From assembly GCA_900660155.1 (NCBI GenBank), contig CABFPE010000311.1, forward strand, positions 703,940-767,939: a stretch of DNA of 64,000 bases, written 5' to 3'. Below, piece by piece: positions 26,108 through 41,776 of the stretch; positions within the stretch are counted from its first letter, which is position 1; each line of letters opens with the position of its first letter. A program made the position numbers and the translations under genes. The notes under the pieces were generated by a model. That model saw only the letters and a list, made by a program, of their open reading frames with translations. It had not been told where the DNA came from and searched no databases. This stretch comes from Hofstenia miamia (Eukaryota > Xenacoelomorpha > Acoela > Hofsteniidae).

Positions 26108-29100
26108 GGTGGGTGCCGACGTCAGCCGACTACCATTAGCGGCACAGGCCCGATAAGGACTGGATTAAAATACAATATTTCGTATAGAAACCATATAAGG
26201 CCTATAACTCTGCAAAAACCGTATAGGATTTGAAACTATCTGATTAAGGGGCATTTTCTATTACATTAAACTATTTGCGATTACTTTAAAAAACTCATCG
26301 ATCCTTAAAATGCTTTAAATGAAGTAGGGGCTATTGAAAGACTATGTCCTTCAAAAATTCAGGAATATATGCCGAAAAATCAGCTTATAGGGTAATGTGG
26401 AAAGAATACATAGAGGGCGTATATATATATGGGTTTATATATATANNNNNNNNNNNNNNNNNNNNNGGTCAAATATGTTTTTGGTGCGGCGGGCTTAGGG
26501 TAGAAGAGGGTGAATTCGCGACATCACTACATCAAGTGAGATTTACGTTATGTTAATTTGTACCTCTCATAGTAAATACATTTGGAAAATTTGGCAATAA
26601 TTGTCAAATATTTAGATAAAAATGCAAAATTTGTGTAAATGGTAATTATCCAAATTTGTAAAATTTGTTATTTCTTTAATTTACAACTTTGATTAAGTAA
26701 GCATGTATATTATGTATAATATACTGTCTCGAAAATTTTTAAAAATGAATGTACCGAAAATGTTAATTTTCCATTGATTAAAATGTAATATATATATATA
26801 TATATATGAAGACCACGGGGGGAAAACCACACATGTCCACTTTTTGATATTTTATTGGTTACTCCCCTTGGATTTGGTCCTTGGCATGAGGCATCATCTC
26901 TAAAAAGGTCGTATCGATAAATCACAGTTGTTCAGAGTTATTGCTATTTAAAAATAAGCAACAAGGGTGAAAAACAGCCGTAGTATCGGATTAATCTGAT
27001 ACTGACTACACATACGTCATGTAACATATTAATAATAATACGAATGATGTTGATTTGAAATAATAATATTTCAACAATGTCTTCTCGAGTTTTTTAATTT
27101 TTTTTGTGTTTTTTTCTTTCCCCTTTTTTTATTAAGCAATTCAGCTTAACACAATCTGTTCCAACACTGCATAAGTAAAGGGAAAAGGGTGAAGAAAGAA
27201 AACCTCTTTTAGAAAGTCTTGGTAACAAGTTTTTGACAAGTAGGAGATAATGATATGGCACTTTTATAGCGGTATAATGTGAAGATGAGCCCAATATGTC
27301 AAAACGGTACGGAACAACCAAGTTTAACGTCCACGTCTGATAGGTCAGGGGTGATGTTAAATTATTGTATGTGATCAGATTTGAACCCAATACCTTTCAT
27401 ACTTCCAACTGAACTAAGGATCCCTTGATTTTTGTCAGTTTGGCCTTTTCGTTGTCTGACATTACGGTAATGGTAGTCTTTTTATTCCGTAACCAAAAGG
27501 GTGCGGGTTCGAATCCCTTTCAGTGTGGGATTGAACCATTATATTGGCCAAGCATGCTATGATCAGGGTTGGACACCCATCTATCAAAGATATAGAGATG
27601 TGTGTTTTGGAATATGACCCAAAAAATGGAGGAATGCAACCAAAATCAAAAGTTTACAAAAAATTGAGGGAAAAACCACAGTTGTCCAAAACCGGTGACC
27701 TAGTTTTACAGGGCCTTAATTATTTTTTTTAATGTTAAAATGCTAATTGCTGCTGTGGCTAATGCATAATAAGTTGCTCTTACAATACAACTTTGTTTGG
27801 TATTAGTATTATTATTATTATTAATCGTCACAAGAGTCTTCAAAGACAAAATATCAATTTTCTCAAAATCCCAAAAAGTGGACATCTGTGGTTTTCCCCC
27901 TTAGTCTTCATATATATACTCACTATTAATACAGATTTTTTTACCTCTTTAAGAACAGATATTATTTCCGTATGGGTGTCATAATTTTCTCAACTGCCAC
28001 TTCCGCTTGAATGTTTTCAAAAACACAAAATCTTTGCAATTTGATTATAGCATTTGTGAGATTTCTTAAATTTTCAAGTGAAAATTCTATAGATAAGGCC
28101 TTCTTCATTATAAAGACAACTTCCGTTCATATTATTAACAAGTTCCAATAACAAACTGAAGAAAAATTACAAACACAAATTCAATTTACAGCAAAAATCA
28201 ATTAGAGTTTTTACAAGGATTAATAACATTAGTTTTCTAATTGCAATACTGATGACTGTAGAAAAAATTAATTTTTATGATAGAAAAACATTACAGCTGA
28301 TCAGAGAAAAAAGAATTATTATTTTATTTTATCCCTGAAATTTTGGCTAGCATTACCGGATTTTCTTGGAAATTTCAAGATACTTGCTGACCCATACCTG
28401 TCCGACGTTAACCGCATCCATCTCTGATTTATGCAACTTCTATGTCTTAATAAGAGAATATCGTTTTCCCAATGCGATATAGCAAATTATTGTCACCGGA
28501 AGTAATTTATTATCAGACGATATATGATACCTCTTTTCCTTTATAGGATATTTGCTGAATTTAAAATCTACACCCATTCTTTTAAGCCAACATCTTTGAT
28601 ATAGTTTTAGACAAATTTGCTTAAACGTGAATTTTTAAAATTAAATTTCTATTTTCTTATGTATGCGAATGAAGCAATAAAACAATAAAGCCTATTAAAT
28701 TAAGGTCAGTTAATCTAATATATCATTAATATCGCCAATTCGCTTTCGGCAATACTTAACATAAGACAGCATGACAAAATTCGATTCTCTATTTTCTCTG
28801 ATAGTTTATCTTTACAGGATGATAAAATCACTGGGTGGTTTGCTATATACCATGCATATTGATACTGCATTAATGCAGTACCTAATGTGTTTTGATGAAG
28901 TAATCGCAAATGAGATGGTTGCCTTTTAATTTAAAACAGCAAGCAAGATTTAAAACGTAATTATCTCCTGAATTACACGACGCTGTTTCCTGCTGTTCCT
29001 TTCTGAAGTAATTATCAAATAAATGAATTATGTAATGACCAAATTTTCATGTAAATCACATTACATCTCATTTTCAAATTGCTTACGAATGTTTAAATCG

Positions 29101-32100
29101 ATTTTTTATAACTCATTTAAATATTACATTCAATTTAATTGCCAATTACTATTCTAAGCAATTATAAAGGAAATATATATGCTGGAAAAACAAAAGATCC
29201 GTTATTTATTGATATAAAATTCAAAATATTTGCTGACCATAAGCAAAAAAAAGTATGTCCGCTACCACAAAATTTTCACTATTGCTAGTTTCATAGCTGT
29301 ACTAAGTCAGGATTAAAGATATCTGAGGTTTTTACTTGCAAACTTATTTACTGTTAATCTATAAATTGCAATGTATTGTTGCATTTTAAAATATATGCTG
29401 ATTTCCATGATTTGTAACACCAATGTTAAATTGTGGAGAAATTTTTTTCATAAATTTATAAGAAACATGAATTAATCAAGTTCGATCTCTGTTAGCTCAT
29501 TGTTATATTGTATTTCTTAGAACAACCTGCTAGTAATATATATTAGATTAGTTTTTAGTATTGAAATTACTATGTAACCCCATGATTGGGATAATAGCTA
29601 AAAATGAATGGAATTATTGACTTTTAAACAAGTTTCTACTCGCGATTTTTGTACTAAACTTATATTTTTATGATATAATAAATATAGTGATATTTATCCA
29701 ATATGCCGACGACGCATGACTATAATAAGTATCTCAAAAATGCATTTAATGCTACAAAAAACCTCCAATCAGAATTAAAAAAATAAGCAATTATACTAAA
29801 AAATTCTTAAAAATTTAAAAATTTTTCACCGAAGACACAAAAAAATTTTAGTAAGAGAGAAAGACTAAACTTCTTATCTGAACCGAATTTTTCTGTCAAT
29901 GTTTGACTAGGTGGTTGCGCAAGAATTAAACACATTTGAAGTGAATAGTGATTATGAACTAATTAACAATGGATTAATTTCATTTCATAGTTTTCAAAGA
30001 AAGCATTTGCAAGCGTATCCTCTAGTGGAATTTTGCAATACAATAAGAAATTGATTTTCATGCTTTAATAGCTGACGACATAGCTCAGATATTGAAGATC
30101 TGAAAGTACCAAAAAATAGACAACATGTAGTTTCTTAAGGTAGTTGTTGTTCCTAAGGTCATTAAATCTGAATATTAGGTATGCAGCTATTTCAATATGC
30201 AAAAATCGTGTATCTCATTGAAAAAAAATCATATTTGCATGTGTTTCAAGCACATGAATAAGTTTTAGCACAAATCCCATAGCTTTTTCCATTTAAAAGG
30301 ATTTCTTTATTTAACAACAGGCTTGGATACAATTGCTCAAGATGCAGAAAAATCGATCTGTTACACAGAACTAACGCTAGTGGAAAAATGGGTTGAGCAT
30401 TTAAAAAAAATTCCTAATATAGTTCCCTTAAGTAGTGATAAAATTTATAACATTGTTTTTATACACCCTTCCACGGCACTAACCTGATTTTAAGATTGGT
30501 AAGCGTACCCTACTTGCTCGTACAAACTCAGCACTAACATATCGTCACGTTAATTTGAAAACCGGCTATCTGCAAAAATAGGCCAACTGAGCTAATCACA
30601 CGAATGTAATAATTTTATAAATTTGTATTATAATATTAAATGCGGATCTATGAAGGTGTTACTGTTACACTAATTCAAAATTTGGCTATCATTGTAATGT
30701 AGATAGCCGGATTTTTTGAATCAGATAGCCGCATTTATTGCTTTTATCTCAAAAAGGCTAAAATACAGATAGCATGATTTTAAGTTATCGCAACGATATG
30801 AAACAGCAATAAACTGAGGAAACGAATCCTAAATTTTTCAAAACAAAATTACGACCGACTTTCAAAAACAGCAATTTACCAAATTTTAGGCAGCAACCAG
30901 TTTTTGTTTATAACTGTAAATTCCAAATTTTGAAAGATCAAGCATTAACTAAAAACATCAAAGAGCTTTCTGTTTATAAAACCAAATTACCAGTCGAATA
31001 ACTAGCGCACCACAAACAATGAAAAAGCGACTATTCAATTAAACTTTGCTCAATTATTTCATTCTAAAGCACAAAACAAATTTACTACTTTGTAGTTGTA
31101 TTATAATCATTAAAAGGCAAAATGCTGGTAAATTACAGCAGTAAATGCGCCAGAATTTTATTTATGTGTATAAACAACATCTCTGTGTTTGAATATTTTA
31201 AACAGTGAAGAGCTGCTAGTTAGGGGCGTACCCAGGATTTTCTGACGGGGGGACATCATTATTTTTGAAAATATTGAAAAAATAGACCCTAAAAAATGCA
31301 TTTCACGATTCTAGATTTTTAATTTTTCAATTTTTTGATTTATCCTGTTAAAATTAGATTTGGAAACCTGACGGGGGGGCATTTCACCATGTCCCCCCCC
31401 TGGGTACGCCACTGCTGCTAGTAACTCCAGCTTTGAGTTCATAATTCAATCAATACACTTGACAAACTCATCAGTAATAATGCAAGCAAGTGTACGTTGA
31501 TGTCCATAGAACTATGCCTTGTCAGAACACATATTTTTATTATTATATTCTTTCAATAATTACACTTTCATTTCTTTCCCAATTCGTTACGTTTTTGACT
31601 ATATGTTAATATTAATTGTTTTTTAGTGGTAGACTGAAAGAGCCTTGCAAATTTCCTTTACTATTATAGAGTAATAAATTAATAGCTGAATGTTTATATA
31701 TAGGTTATTAAAACTTGAATTGAGCAGACAATTTAATAATTTAAACAATGAAACGCAGACGATGTTCTTACGTGTTTTTATTAAAGACCATCAAATTTTC
31801 ACATAATTATCTCGGATGCACTACCATGACGAATTATAAAGCAACAATTTTAAATTGTTACCAACTTTTTTGGCCCTCAAAGACAATAAGAAATGGGAAA
31901 ATACTGAGAATTTAATTCTTTAAAATGTAGATTGACAAATCGAAATTACAGAAATTTAATTAATTATTCTAGAATAAACTTGTATTGAGACTTTTTTAAT
32001 ATAAGTTTTACACTTATTTTGACATTTTTTTGCATAGAACACATGAGATCGAAAATGGTGTTAAAGGCCATTTCATTCTTGTCCAAGCAAGACAAACAGT

Positions 32101-35100
32101 TTCACAGAAATATCACATATAAGATATACATGCAAATGGCTCTACAAACAAAATTATAGCCAGAAATTTCTGAAGGGAATTTACGAGTTTTTAAGTTCTG
32201 GAAAACAAAGTTTAAGGAAAATGATGCCATGGGGTGGTAGTTCTGTGGAAAATTTCACACGTTTGTATTAGTGTGAAACACATCTGATTTTCTTGTTAAT
32301 ATTTAAGTAGCCATATCTGTCTGCTATGTACATTGTCCTTCGCTAATTACAACTTGCAAAACTGTATATATACATAGAAATGCATCGATTTTGAAAACTA
32401 ATAATATTGATGGATATAAGTAATTCTAAAAACTATCAACAAACTCTATCAGCAGTAAACATAAAATATAACTAATTAGTAACATACACGTACACACTGG
32501 TATTGCACTGGGGCGTACACAGGAAATTCTAGCGGGGGCATCTTAGTAATGAACAAAAAGCAGGGCGAAGCTTCGCGTAAATTTTTGAAAATGCTATTAA
32601 AAGAGACCCTAAAAAATACATTTCACGACCTTTTTATGCGAAAATTTTTTAATTTATCCAGTCAAAAACTTCACATGCTACCATGCTCTTGACTGACATT
32701 GTACATTCAATGAAAACATATATACTTCTTAAAAATGCGCGCTTATAATATATTTCGTTAAGGATTTGTTTATTTCGATGTTCCAAATTTACACTGGTTA
32801 GTAAAGAGAATTTGTCTTAGTATTCTCTACGTGCAATTGACCTAAGCTTTGCATGACTGGTATAAAAAAATAGCCTCTCAAAGTTTCTTGTGATGGTTCG
32901 AGCTTGGGAATAGTTTGCATAGAACTATTCAGTTCTAGTCCCATGGAACTCGAGCCTCCAACTAGATATTTTAAAGGGACTGGAACTAACATTGAAATGA
33001 GATTTTAACTAAAGAAATTGGGACCGTAGTTTAGTTTTCACAATATAAATCCTAAATATTGTACATTTTGTTCCAAATAGAAGTTATGCCGTAAGTCCAA
33101 AGGGACTGTGGGCTATAGAACATTTCATTGGACTGGGTTGCGATAAATTGTGAAGAACTAATTTTTGTTAGGGAAGAAATTGCTTCTAAATAATAGTTAG
33201 AAAGTTATCAAGTGTCTTCCTCATTTAGATCTCATAAGTTACTTTTAATTGAAATTTCAATATTGACAATGTAACAACTATTCAGTAAGAAAAATAACAA
33301 ACTAATAAAGAGGAATTTCTTCTCCAGTGGCTTTGCTTATCATATTATGTGGGATTCAAATATACCACGGCCTGGCGATTTGCTGCAAATTGTTAAGAAA
33401 ATCAGGCAAAAGCTTACAAATTATAATTGCTGATGGATTCAAAGTCTTCTAGTTTGGAAAAAGAAATTAGGTTTTAATAAAACCAAATATAAAGTAAACA
33501 CACATATACAAAATCATTATTTTTTCCTAGATCGTTTCAATCCCTGTTATAAGCCCTGGATATACCTATATTCACAATTTAGGTTTTCTGGCATAATGTA
33601 AGGCATAAGGAAGATGGGACATTGACAATCGAGGAAAACACGAAAATGGGAAGTTCAGCTAGGATCTGAGTTGGCGTAGCGAAGTAATGTAGGCCAGAAC
33701 TTTATCAACAAATGATTTTAGGTCAAGCCATTTTACATTACATTGTAGCTACTGTGTTTGATTACTTTGACAAACAATCTATTAATTCTTAGGCGCTTTG
33801 CAGAAAAGATCCAAAACAATAGGCTATGGGGTTTAGGGAAGGGTGGAGTGAGCCGGCATTATTTTAGCTTTCGCAGAAATTTTCTAGACCCAGTCCGCAA
33901 CCCATAAATTTTTCAAAAATGGTCAAGCCCTACCCGCAGCCAGCATTTGCTATTCCTTGACCTGCATACTTAGTAGTCCACTAATAAATATGTGTCACAT
34001 TATGGGAAGAAAACACTAGCAATAGAAAGTGTATGGAAAATAGCAAAATTTATATTAATTCAAATCATGTAAATATGGCAATAATGAAAATATTTTCTGT
34101 GGCTCATGCTTCAGGTTTCAATTCATTTATTTTTGGTCCGGCAAAAGCCTGCATGAATATTTTTTCTATCTGATCAAGCTCGCGACCCATGTAGCCCTGG
34201 TCACCTCGTTTCCACTCTTGCGGACTAGGCAATATAGGAAATTTTCGGGTTGTGGTAGGTTGAAAATTACCCGAATTTTGTTGATTGGGTCAAAAAATCC
34301 TGACACGCTCTTACCCCTGAATATGCGCCTTCTACTGCGTTTTGAAATTTTGTGGTGTAGCAGCATTTACACACCGCTCACGACCTTGCATCAATCATTG
34401 TCAGAAATGACCAAAAAATTGTTAAAATTTCACTATCACAAAGTATAATGACCATTTATTAAGAACAGATGTACAATAATTATATATATATATATATATA
34501 AAAATGAAATTTGGTTTAGTATTTATTACTCTAGATAAAAGTGTTTTTATTAAAACTTTATTAAATAAAATTATCTACATACTTTTACAATCAATCCAAA
34601 ATTTAGACTTTGATGATATGCAAAGATTGATTATAAACAATCGATCATACAGGTATTTATAATACATATGACACAAAGAGTATTGCAATAAATGATGCCT
34701 CAAAGACTCCCAACCTTTTTAATTCATCAAATAAAATACTTGCTGACGCATTTAATATTTCAGAGGATTATAGTTTCAAGTTTGCATGGTCGAGANATCT
34801 GCTCTGATAAAAAATAAACAATGCAAAATTTGATATTGTTACTAAAAACACTTTAATAAAGATTTAGCGCTTTTGCATTACAATGAATTTATAGATGATG
34901 GTAAAAGGAATTTATCAGGCGATGGGAAAATGAAATTTTTACAAATGTACTTGTTCAGTAAAATAATTAAATAGCGTTATGAAAATATAATATGAAAATG
35001 TATATTTCTTTTGAAACCGAGCTCATTTTTGGGAAAACACCGAGCACATACAACACTGCTTAGGCATCTGTAATTGTGTTTTAGGAAGGTAAAAATTAAT

Positions 35101-38100
35101 CGTGTACACTTAGGTGCCGAATAAACGCCCTCCATTTGTTAATTTTTCGATTTTGTTCCAACCCCCGCACCTTATTAGGGTCTCCTGTTCATTATTTTTC
35201 ACAAAATTTTGCTGTCTTAGTTAGCACATACTATTGCTTTTTGTCGGGTTTCAAAAAACAGACTTTCACGACAACTTGAACCTGCAGCTGGTATAACAGT
35301 TTTGAAAGTATGTGTTACATTCAAAAAATGTCGTTTTATCAATTTCTGGGTTAATGCGGGAAATTTCACATTTTTCGAAATTCCAAACTCCTCCCTTTAT
35401 TAAAAATTCAAAAATTTTACAACCCCCCCCACTTATTTTGAACATGCCACCTCCGTTTATTCGGCACCTGGGAGTAGTTACTACAGCAAAATAGCCATAA
35501 GCGCAATCAAATGCCATGATGCATTCATTGGATGCATACTCAACTGGTAGCACCTCTGACCAATACTTCATTATCTTTATAAACAAAGAAAATCATGATT
35601 CAATAAAATAATAATAATAATAATAATAATAAAATTAAGAGTCAAAGCAAATTTATTGCTTAAATGTATGTAAAAACTATAAACTAACACATGACAAAAA
35701 TATTTACAAAACTAATTAAATATGCAATATTAGTTAATAATAATATTTATAATAATACTAATAATAGTATATTAATATTTTTCTTGCACATTTTTACAAA
35801 ATGTATTCAAATTCGGATTCTTATTGTTCTTCTATAAAAAATTGACTGAATAAGTGTGACTTTAGACCATTTTTAAAAGATTCGTAATTATTGCAAGATT
35901 AGACCATTTTTAAAAGATTCGTAATTATTGCAAGATCTAAGATTCCATGGTAATTAATTGAAAATTAAAATGGCAAAATATTTGAATGTGTTAGTGGTGT
36001 TTGTGTTACAAATAATATTCGATGATCAGTAAACTTTGATAAATCAAATGTAATTTTTGGATAACATGATGTTGCAAAACAGCGGTATCTAAGCTATGAT
36101 AATTTCATTCGAGGCTCGTAGGAGAAATTTAGAACAAGTGTAAGTAATGTTGTTTGGTAATACCATGACATTTTATTTTTAAAAAAATAATTTGTGAAAA
36201 TTTTAAAACTTATGCAGTTAACCGTGGGAATATCATCTTTTTGTAAATCGTTGTAAGCTTTTAGCAGTTACTCAATTTGAAGTGTTGAAGTAGTTTATTG
36301 AAAAAATGAACACCCTGTTGAATTTCACCAAGGCTTCTGTTACTCATGAATTTATAGTTTCTGTGTAAATTCTGCCTTTTCATACATTTTACGCGATTCA
36401 AAAAGTCTAAATAGGATGCGCAATGAAATTTTTTCCTTATTTTCAAATGAATTTCCAGGAATTGCATTATAGAACGCCTTCATCATATTTCTTTGAAAAT
36501 TATTATTCTGGCAGATAATTAAAATATTGTACTTTGAAGAAGTTATCACTGCAGACATTTTGTCTAGAAGCATAAAACTGAGCTTAAGCCGATCTATTTT
36601 TAAATTCATTATAAAATAGAAATTTGCAATTTAGCATTTTTATTGTGCTTAGAAACTATGGTCCACCCCTATCCATGAAGGATATAAATTTTTCTTATAG
36701 AAACTGGGTTCTGTAGAAAACTACTGCCGTTTAGCATCGGATGGGACTTAAACATATTCAACAAATAGAATAAATCTAGAAGTTCCCAAAAGGCATAAAA
36801 CTGTGACAACTTGTCATATACTCTCTGTGAATTGATTCATATAACCTCGAAATAGGGAGCAAGGCATTAGTTCATTTAAAAATGCAACATTGCTTAATCA
36901 AAAATTTAATAGTGTTGTTGATAAAAGTGATAAGCAAGACAATTTTGTAAGAATAAACTTCAATCAATAAAACCAAAATTCTGAAAAACACAAACATATT
37001 GTGATTTTCGAAAAGTTACATTAAAACGACCTTACAGAGAGGAGGGGGAGTAGAATCAGCCCCCCATTGGCAAATAGGGTAAATTTTCAGTAATTTGAAT
37101 TTGGAATTTTCGAAATATTTAATATTGTTTGATACACTTGCTTTTTTCTAACAAAAATAAATACGTTCTTTTATTACAGATATAAACATTTGCCATACTT
37201 TCATATATTATATTAAGATAAAATGAAATAGGTTACCAAATACTACCTGGCTAGACTGAGACGTAGTAAACTTTTTTGGCAGCCTTGCTGCACGAAATGA
37301 TTGTATATCTCAGTATTATATTATTGACTTTAAATGCTTTTTGATATTTAAAAAGAACATTTTGATTAATTTCATATAATTGACCTTGTATAAAATATTA
37401 TGAAAAGTTCTTTAACGTTTTGCTGAAGGCCAGTGATAGTTGATAAGAACTAAGTTAGCAATTAAATAAACTCCTAAAATAATATTCCAGTATACATTCT
37501 CCCACTTTCCGAATGTACTCGACATTCGTCTGTCAAACTTTTCGCCTTTAATCATTCCTCTGCACAGAAATCAATAAGAACTAATAGTCTAGGGAATAAA
37601 AGTGATTTTTTTCCCAAATTAACAAAGTCATTTTGGATATTAGAAAGTTAAGGGAAACGAAACATTGCTTAATTGCTGTAATTATTTGGAAACAGTTGTA
37701 ATTAAAATCCATTATCACAAGATTTTTTAAGCACCTCTTGATAGAACTAATTCAAGCAATTGCATTTGGGTTGGTGTTGAATAACGGGTCAACAAGGAAG
37801 AACTTCTTTGTAAATATATAAGTACTAAGCAAAATGTATCATATTCTTATTAATTTTTTGCACTTCTCATATAGGAAACGATTCCAATAAAAATTTAAAT
37901 TCTCTAAGAAAAAACCCAAAACTATTAATTTATATAATAAAAGGAATTGTATTAAATTTTCTGTTCGGCGTCAGAATGAGCAAAATTGATGCTATAAACG
38001 AAAAATTATATTTGGAAAAAGGTAAAAATGTCCCCCATTTTTATTTAAATGTATAAATATTGATCAATTAATGTTGCAACATAATTAAGTCTTTTATTAG

Positions 38101-38866
38101 CACTTTTTTTTAATCTCTAAGTCATTCAAATGAATATGATTTGAATAGACATTTAATTAAAGATTTCAATATAGAAAACTGCACTTCGACCTTTTAAAAT
38201 TCTGTATGAAGTCTTTTTTAAGCAGAAATGCATATTAGTTAATAGATAATAATAATGATTGGAAATCAAAATTTTTGACATAAATAGAATTGCAAATTTG
38301 TGTCAAGGATAGAAATGAAATTGGAGTTCCAAAAATAAATTAATACACCATCAATCAAAAATACTTCATGTCGATTTCAGAAAAATTAATTTCCCAGTGC
38401 ATTAGAAATCGTACTAAACACGATTCAAATGACATATTTAATTGACTTTTAATAAAAAATGTTTCATTTTTATAGCAATTTCTTAAACATGAATATTCGA
38501 GCCCAAATAGACATTGAATATCATTAAATTTTTTTGTTAGTTTAATGAGCATATCGACATCGACCTAAAACCTAGGAGGTCAATGTCACAAGCAAAAAAT
38601 GAAATATTGTTTATGAACTATAAATTAGTACACATTGAACTTTGATTTTGAAAATTGATTGCACCCCAACTCAAATTGTTTGTAGCAGAGATTATAAATA
38701 CTACCAAAATAGAATTTTTTAAATTAATATCAGTAAAAAGTCTGTACACAAGTATATTTCCTTTTTGAAACATATAATTTAATGAAACATGATTTTGATT
38801 ATATTAATGTGTATTTCAAATTTTGGTTTTAGACTGCAGATATTTTTAAGATGTCTATACCTTGAA

Positions 38867-38917
<51 letters not shown>

Positions 38918-39218
38918 ACTGAAAGTATGGAGTTCAATACTATTTTACCATCTTTGGAAATAATGTAATTTTTGCATATGATTTGCAATAGTTTTGCTAG
39001 TTACTGAACAATTATTAATTTTTTATTGAAAGTGGGCTAAGAAACAATTATTTTTAGCATATGTATGGAAATGTAGTTCTTTATTCAATATATTTGTCTT
39101 TAAATTTAGATATGTAACTTGATATATTCTTGATATATTATATATATATATTTGTTTATTTATTTTGACATATATATAGTGTATATATCATATACATATA
39201 TATATATATTTATATATT

Positions 39219-39252
<34 letters not shown>

Positions 39253-40311
39253 NTTCAAATACGTAAGAGAATACTTAATGCAAATTGAATTTAAAAGTTT
39301 TTTTATTTGAAAGATTTCTTTGCTTAGTGCAAAATCATAGAATTTCATTTGTGTAACTACAATATTTTCCAAGAAATATTTAAGTAAATTTTGCTTGTGG
39401 TGCAATTGCACCTAAATCAGGCACGAACCGTTAAGAAATTTCAAATATTCAAAGCATTTAATAAGTTAGCAAATTGCAACTAGATTAGTTTGGAGTGATT
39501 TTGCGTCTCAGGATCAACTTGTTTTTGGAAGTTGGTCGCAGTACAGAATTTTTTCAATCCTAAAAAATTTAAAAATTTATACTCTAATATTTTTTCAACC
39601 ATTGAAGCTTTGCATGTTTTCTGAATTTGGAGACCGAATCTATTAAATTTAGCTGATTTGGTAAATTAGATGAAAGCAGTTTAGATTTTATTGATTCATT
39701 AAGTAAACAAATTCTATAAAGCGGTCGGTGCTTTGATTTGCTGGGCTATCATTAGTGTGAAGAATTTTTTAAATTGATTGAAAATTCAAAATAGCATCGT
39801 AGCTTAAACTTAAAAATATTTAAGTTACTCCTGAAATAAAATAATTTCAGAACATGCAGGAATTTTATGAAAAAAAAATGTTTTAGAATATTCAGGACAA
39901 AAATTTTCCGTTTCCTATTTCAATTTTTTTGCTAAAAAAATCTTTGGCTTCCCATGTTGATCCAAAATGGAAATTTTACCAAAAAAATTATTTTTAATTA
40001 ATTTTTAAGAAAGTTTTTCAAAGTAATTTAATAGATTTTCTGTAAAACTTTGATAAAGTAATGAAAACTTAATTAAAACGTTGATAAATTTCAATAGTGA
40101 AATGATAACAAATTTAATTTTACATGGAGATATTAAATTTATGAATGCCGGTTCAAATGCTAGATCTGAAAAACAAATGCGTTTAATTTTGTTCTACAAC
40201 AAAACAATTTAAACTGTACAATTGCACAATAAATAATTTTGTATAAATATAGAATTTCATAAAATTGACTTTAGCCAAGCAATCATGAATAAATTATACG
40301 TATGGCATATT

Positions 40312-40350
<39 letters not shown>

Positions 40351-41742
40351 ATTTAATTTTTAATAAAACAGTTGATGAATAAAAGATGGAAATTTTATTA
40401 ATTTTCTTTAATTGAAAATAAATTTTTATGAATAAAACTTGGCAATCTATTAAATTTCACTAAATAATTATTAAAAACTTAATTTTGTTTAATTGTCTCT
40501 ATAAATATTCAATTTTGAATGACATGTGTCTTTTTCAGACCAGAGCTGTAAACTGGTTGTTTCGCACCAAAATTGGTTGTGTTTGGACCACTATTTTGAG
40601 CTAAGTAAGATGGATCAAATCTAGTCAAGTTGTGTCGAGTCACACAATTTATTTTGTAAATGGGTCGCATCGGAGAACTTTGAATAAAAATCGTGAATCA
40701 ACTTTTTTTAGCAAAAATGTAAGCTTTAGTAATTTAAATAATTTTGAAATTTGAATTGCAATTGTGAGTTGATAGCAACTGAAATGATACGAATTTATAC
40801 TGGAGTGGAAGAAAGATAAGTGTTTAGCTTATATTTCAGGATGTAATAAGAAGAAATCAGTTTGTTTTTAGACCATTCTCATGCGAATATTAGAGTCATA
40901 GAAATAAATTAACATTCAAGACTATTGCATAATACCTACATGTTTCTGAAAATCAATGGAAAATTTGTATTTCAGAGCTTCGATGTATCATATGTGGTTC
41001 AGAATATTCGAACTCTACTCGAGGTATAAAAACTCAACCCATCATTTCGAGTACTCGAAACCAAATCGATATTAAGGCCACGATTAGACTAGTGATTGGT
41101 TCAAAAGTGATCTATCACATTTTGATTGAATCGCACGTCTAACCATCCGAGATAATTAGCGATGTGACGATCACAAAGAAATCGTGCGCGTTCGTGAATG
41201 GTAATTGTTTTTCTGCAGTTTTTACCTATGATGTCGAACAATCCATTTACCTCTCACAATTTATCTCAAATTGCAAGCCATCAGGCTTAGTTTCTCTCAT
41301 TTAGTTTAGCATTTTGGATTTCTGTCGTAAATTTATATAGCGTAGCACAGCTATATGTAACTTAGCGAGAAAATAAAGTGTAATTGTAACTCGTAACTCG
41401 ACTCAAACTCACAAATTGAAGTTACAATTCTACTCGAATTTGACTCGAGTCTAAAAAGGCAACTCGCAGAGGCCCTTGCACACGTCGTCATTATCATGTC
41501 CGATTTACTCCAAATAGAAGTATGTGTCATGTATATATATATATATATATATANNNNNNNNNNNNNNNNNNNNNNNNNNNNNNNNNNNNNNNNNNNNNNN
41601 NNNNNNNNNNNNNNNNNNNNNNNNNNNNNNNNNNNNNNNNNNNNNNNNNNNNNNNNNNNNNNNNNNNNNNNNNNNNNNNNNNNNNNNNNNNNNNNNNNNN
41701 NNNNNNNNNNNNNNNNNNNNNNNNNNNNNNNNNNNNNNNNNN

Positions 41743-41776
<34 letters not shown>

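Noticed and set aside
30302-30480. Open frame after an acceptor-like ACAACAG ([11 protein letters not shown]...)
   Set aside because: No homology recognised, no fit with the synaptotagmin phases, and no donor; probably chance or transposon debris.
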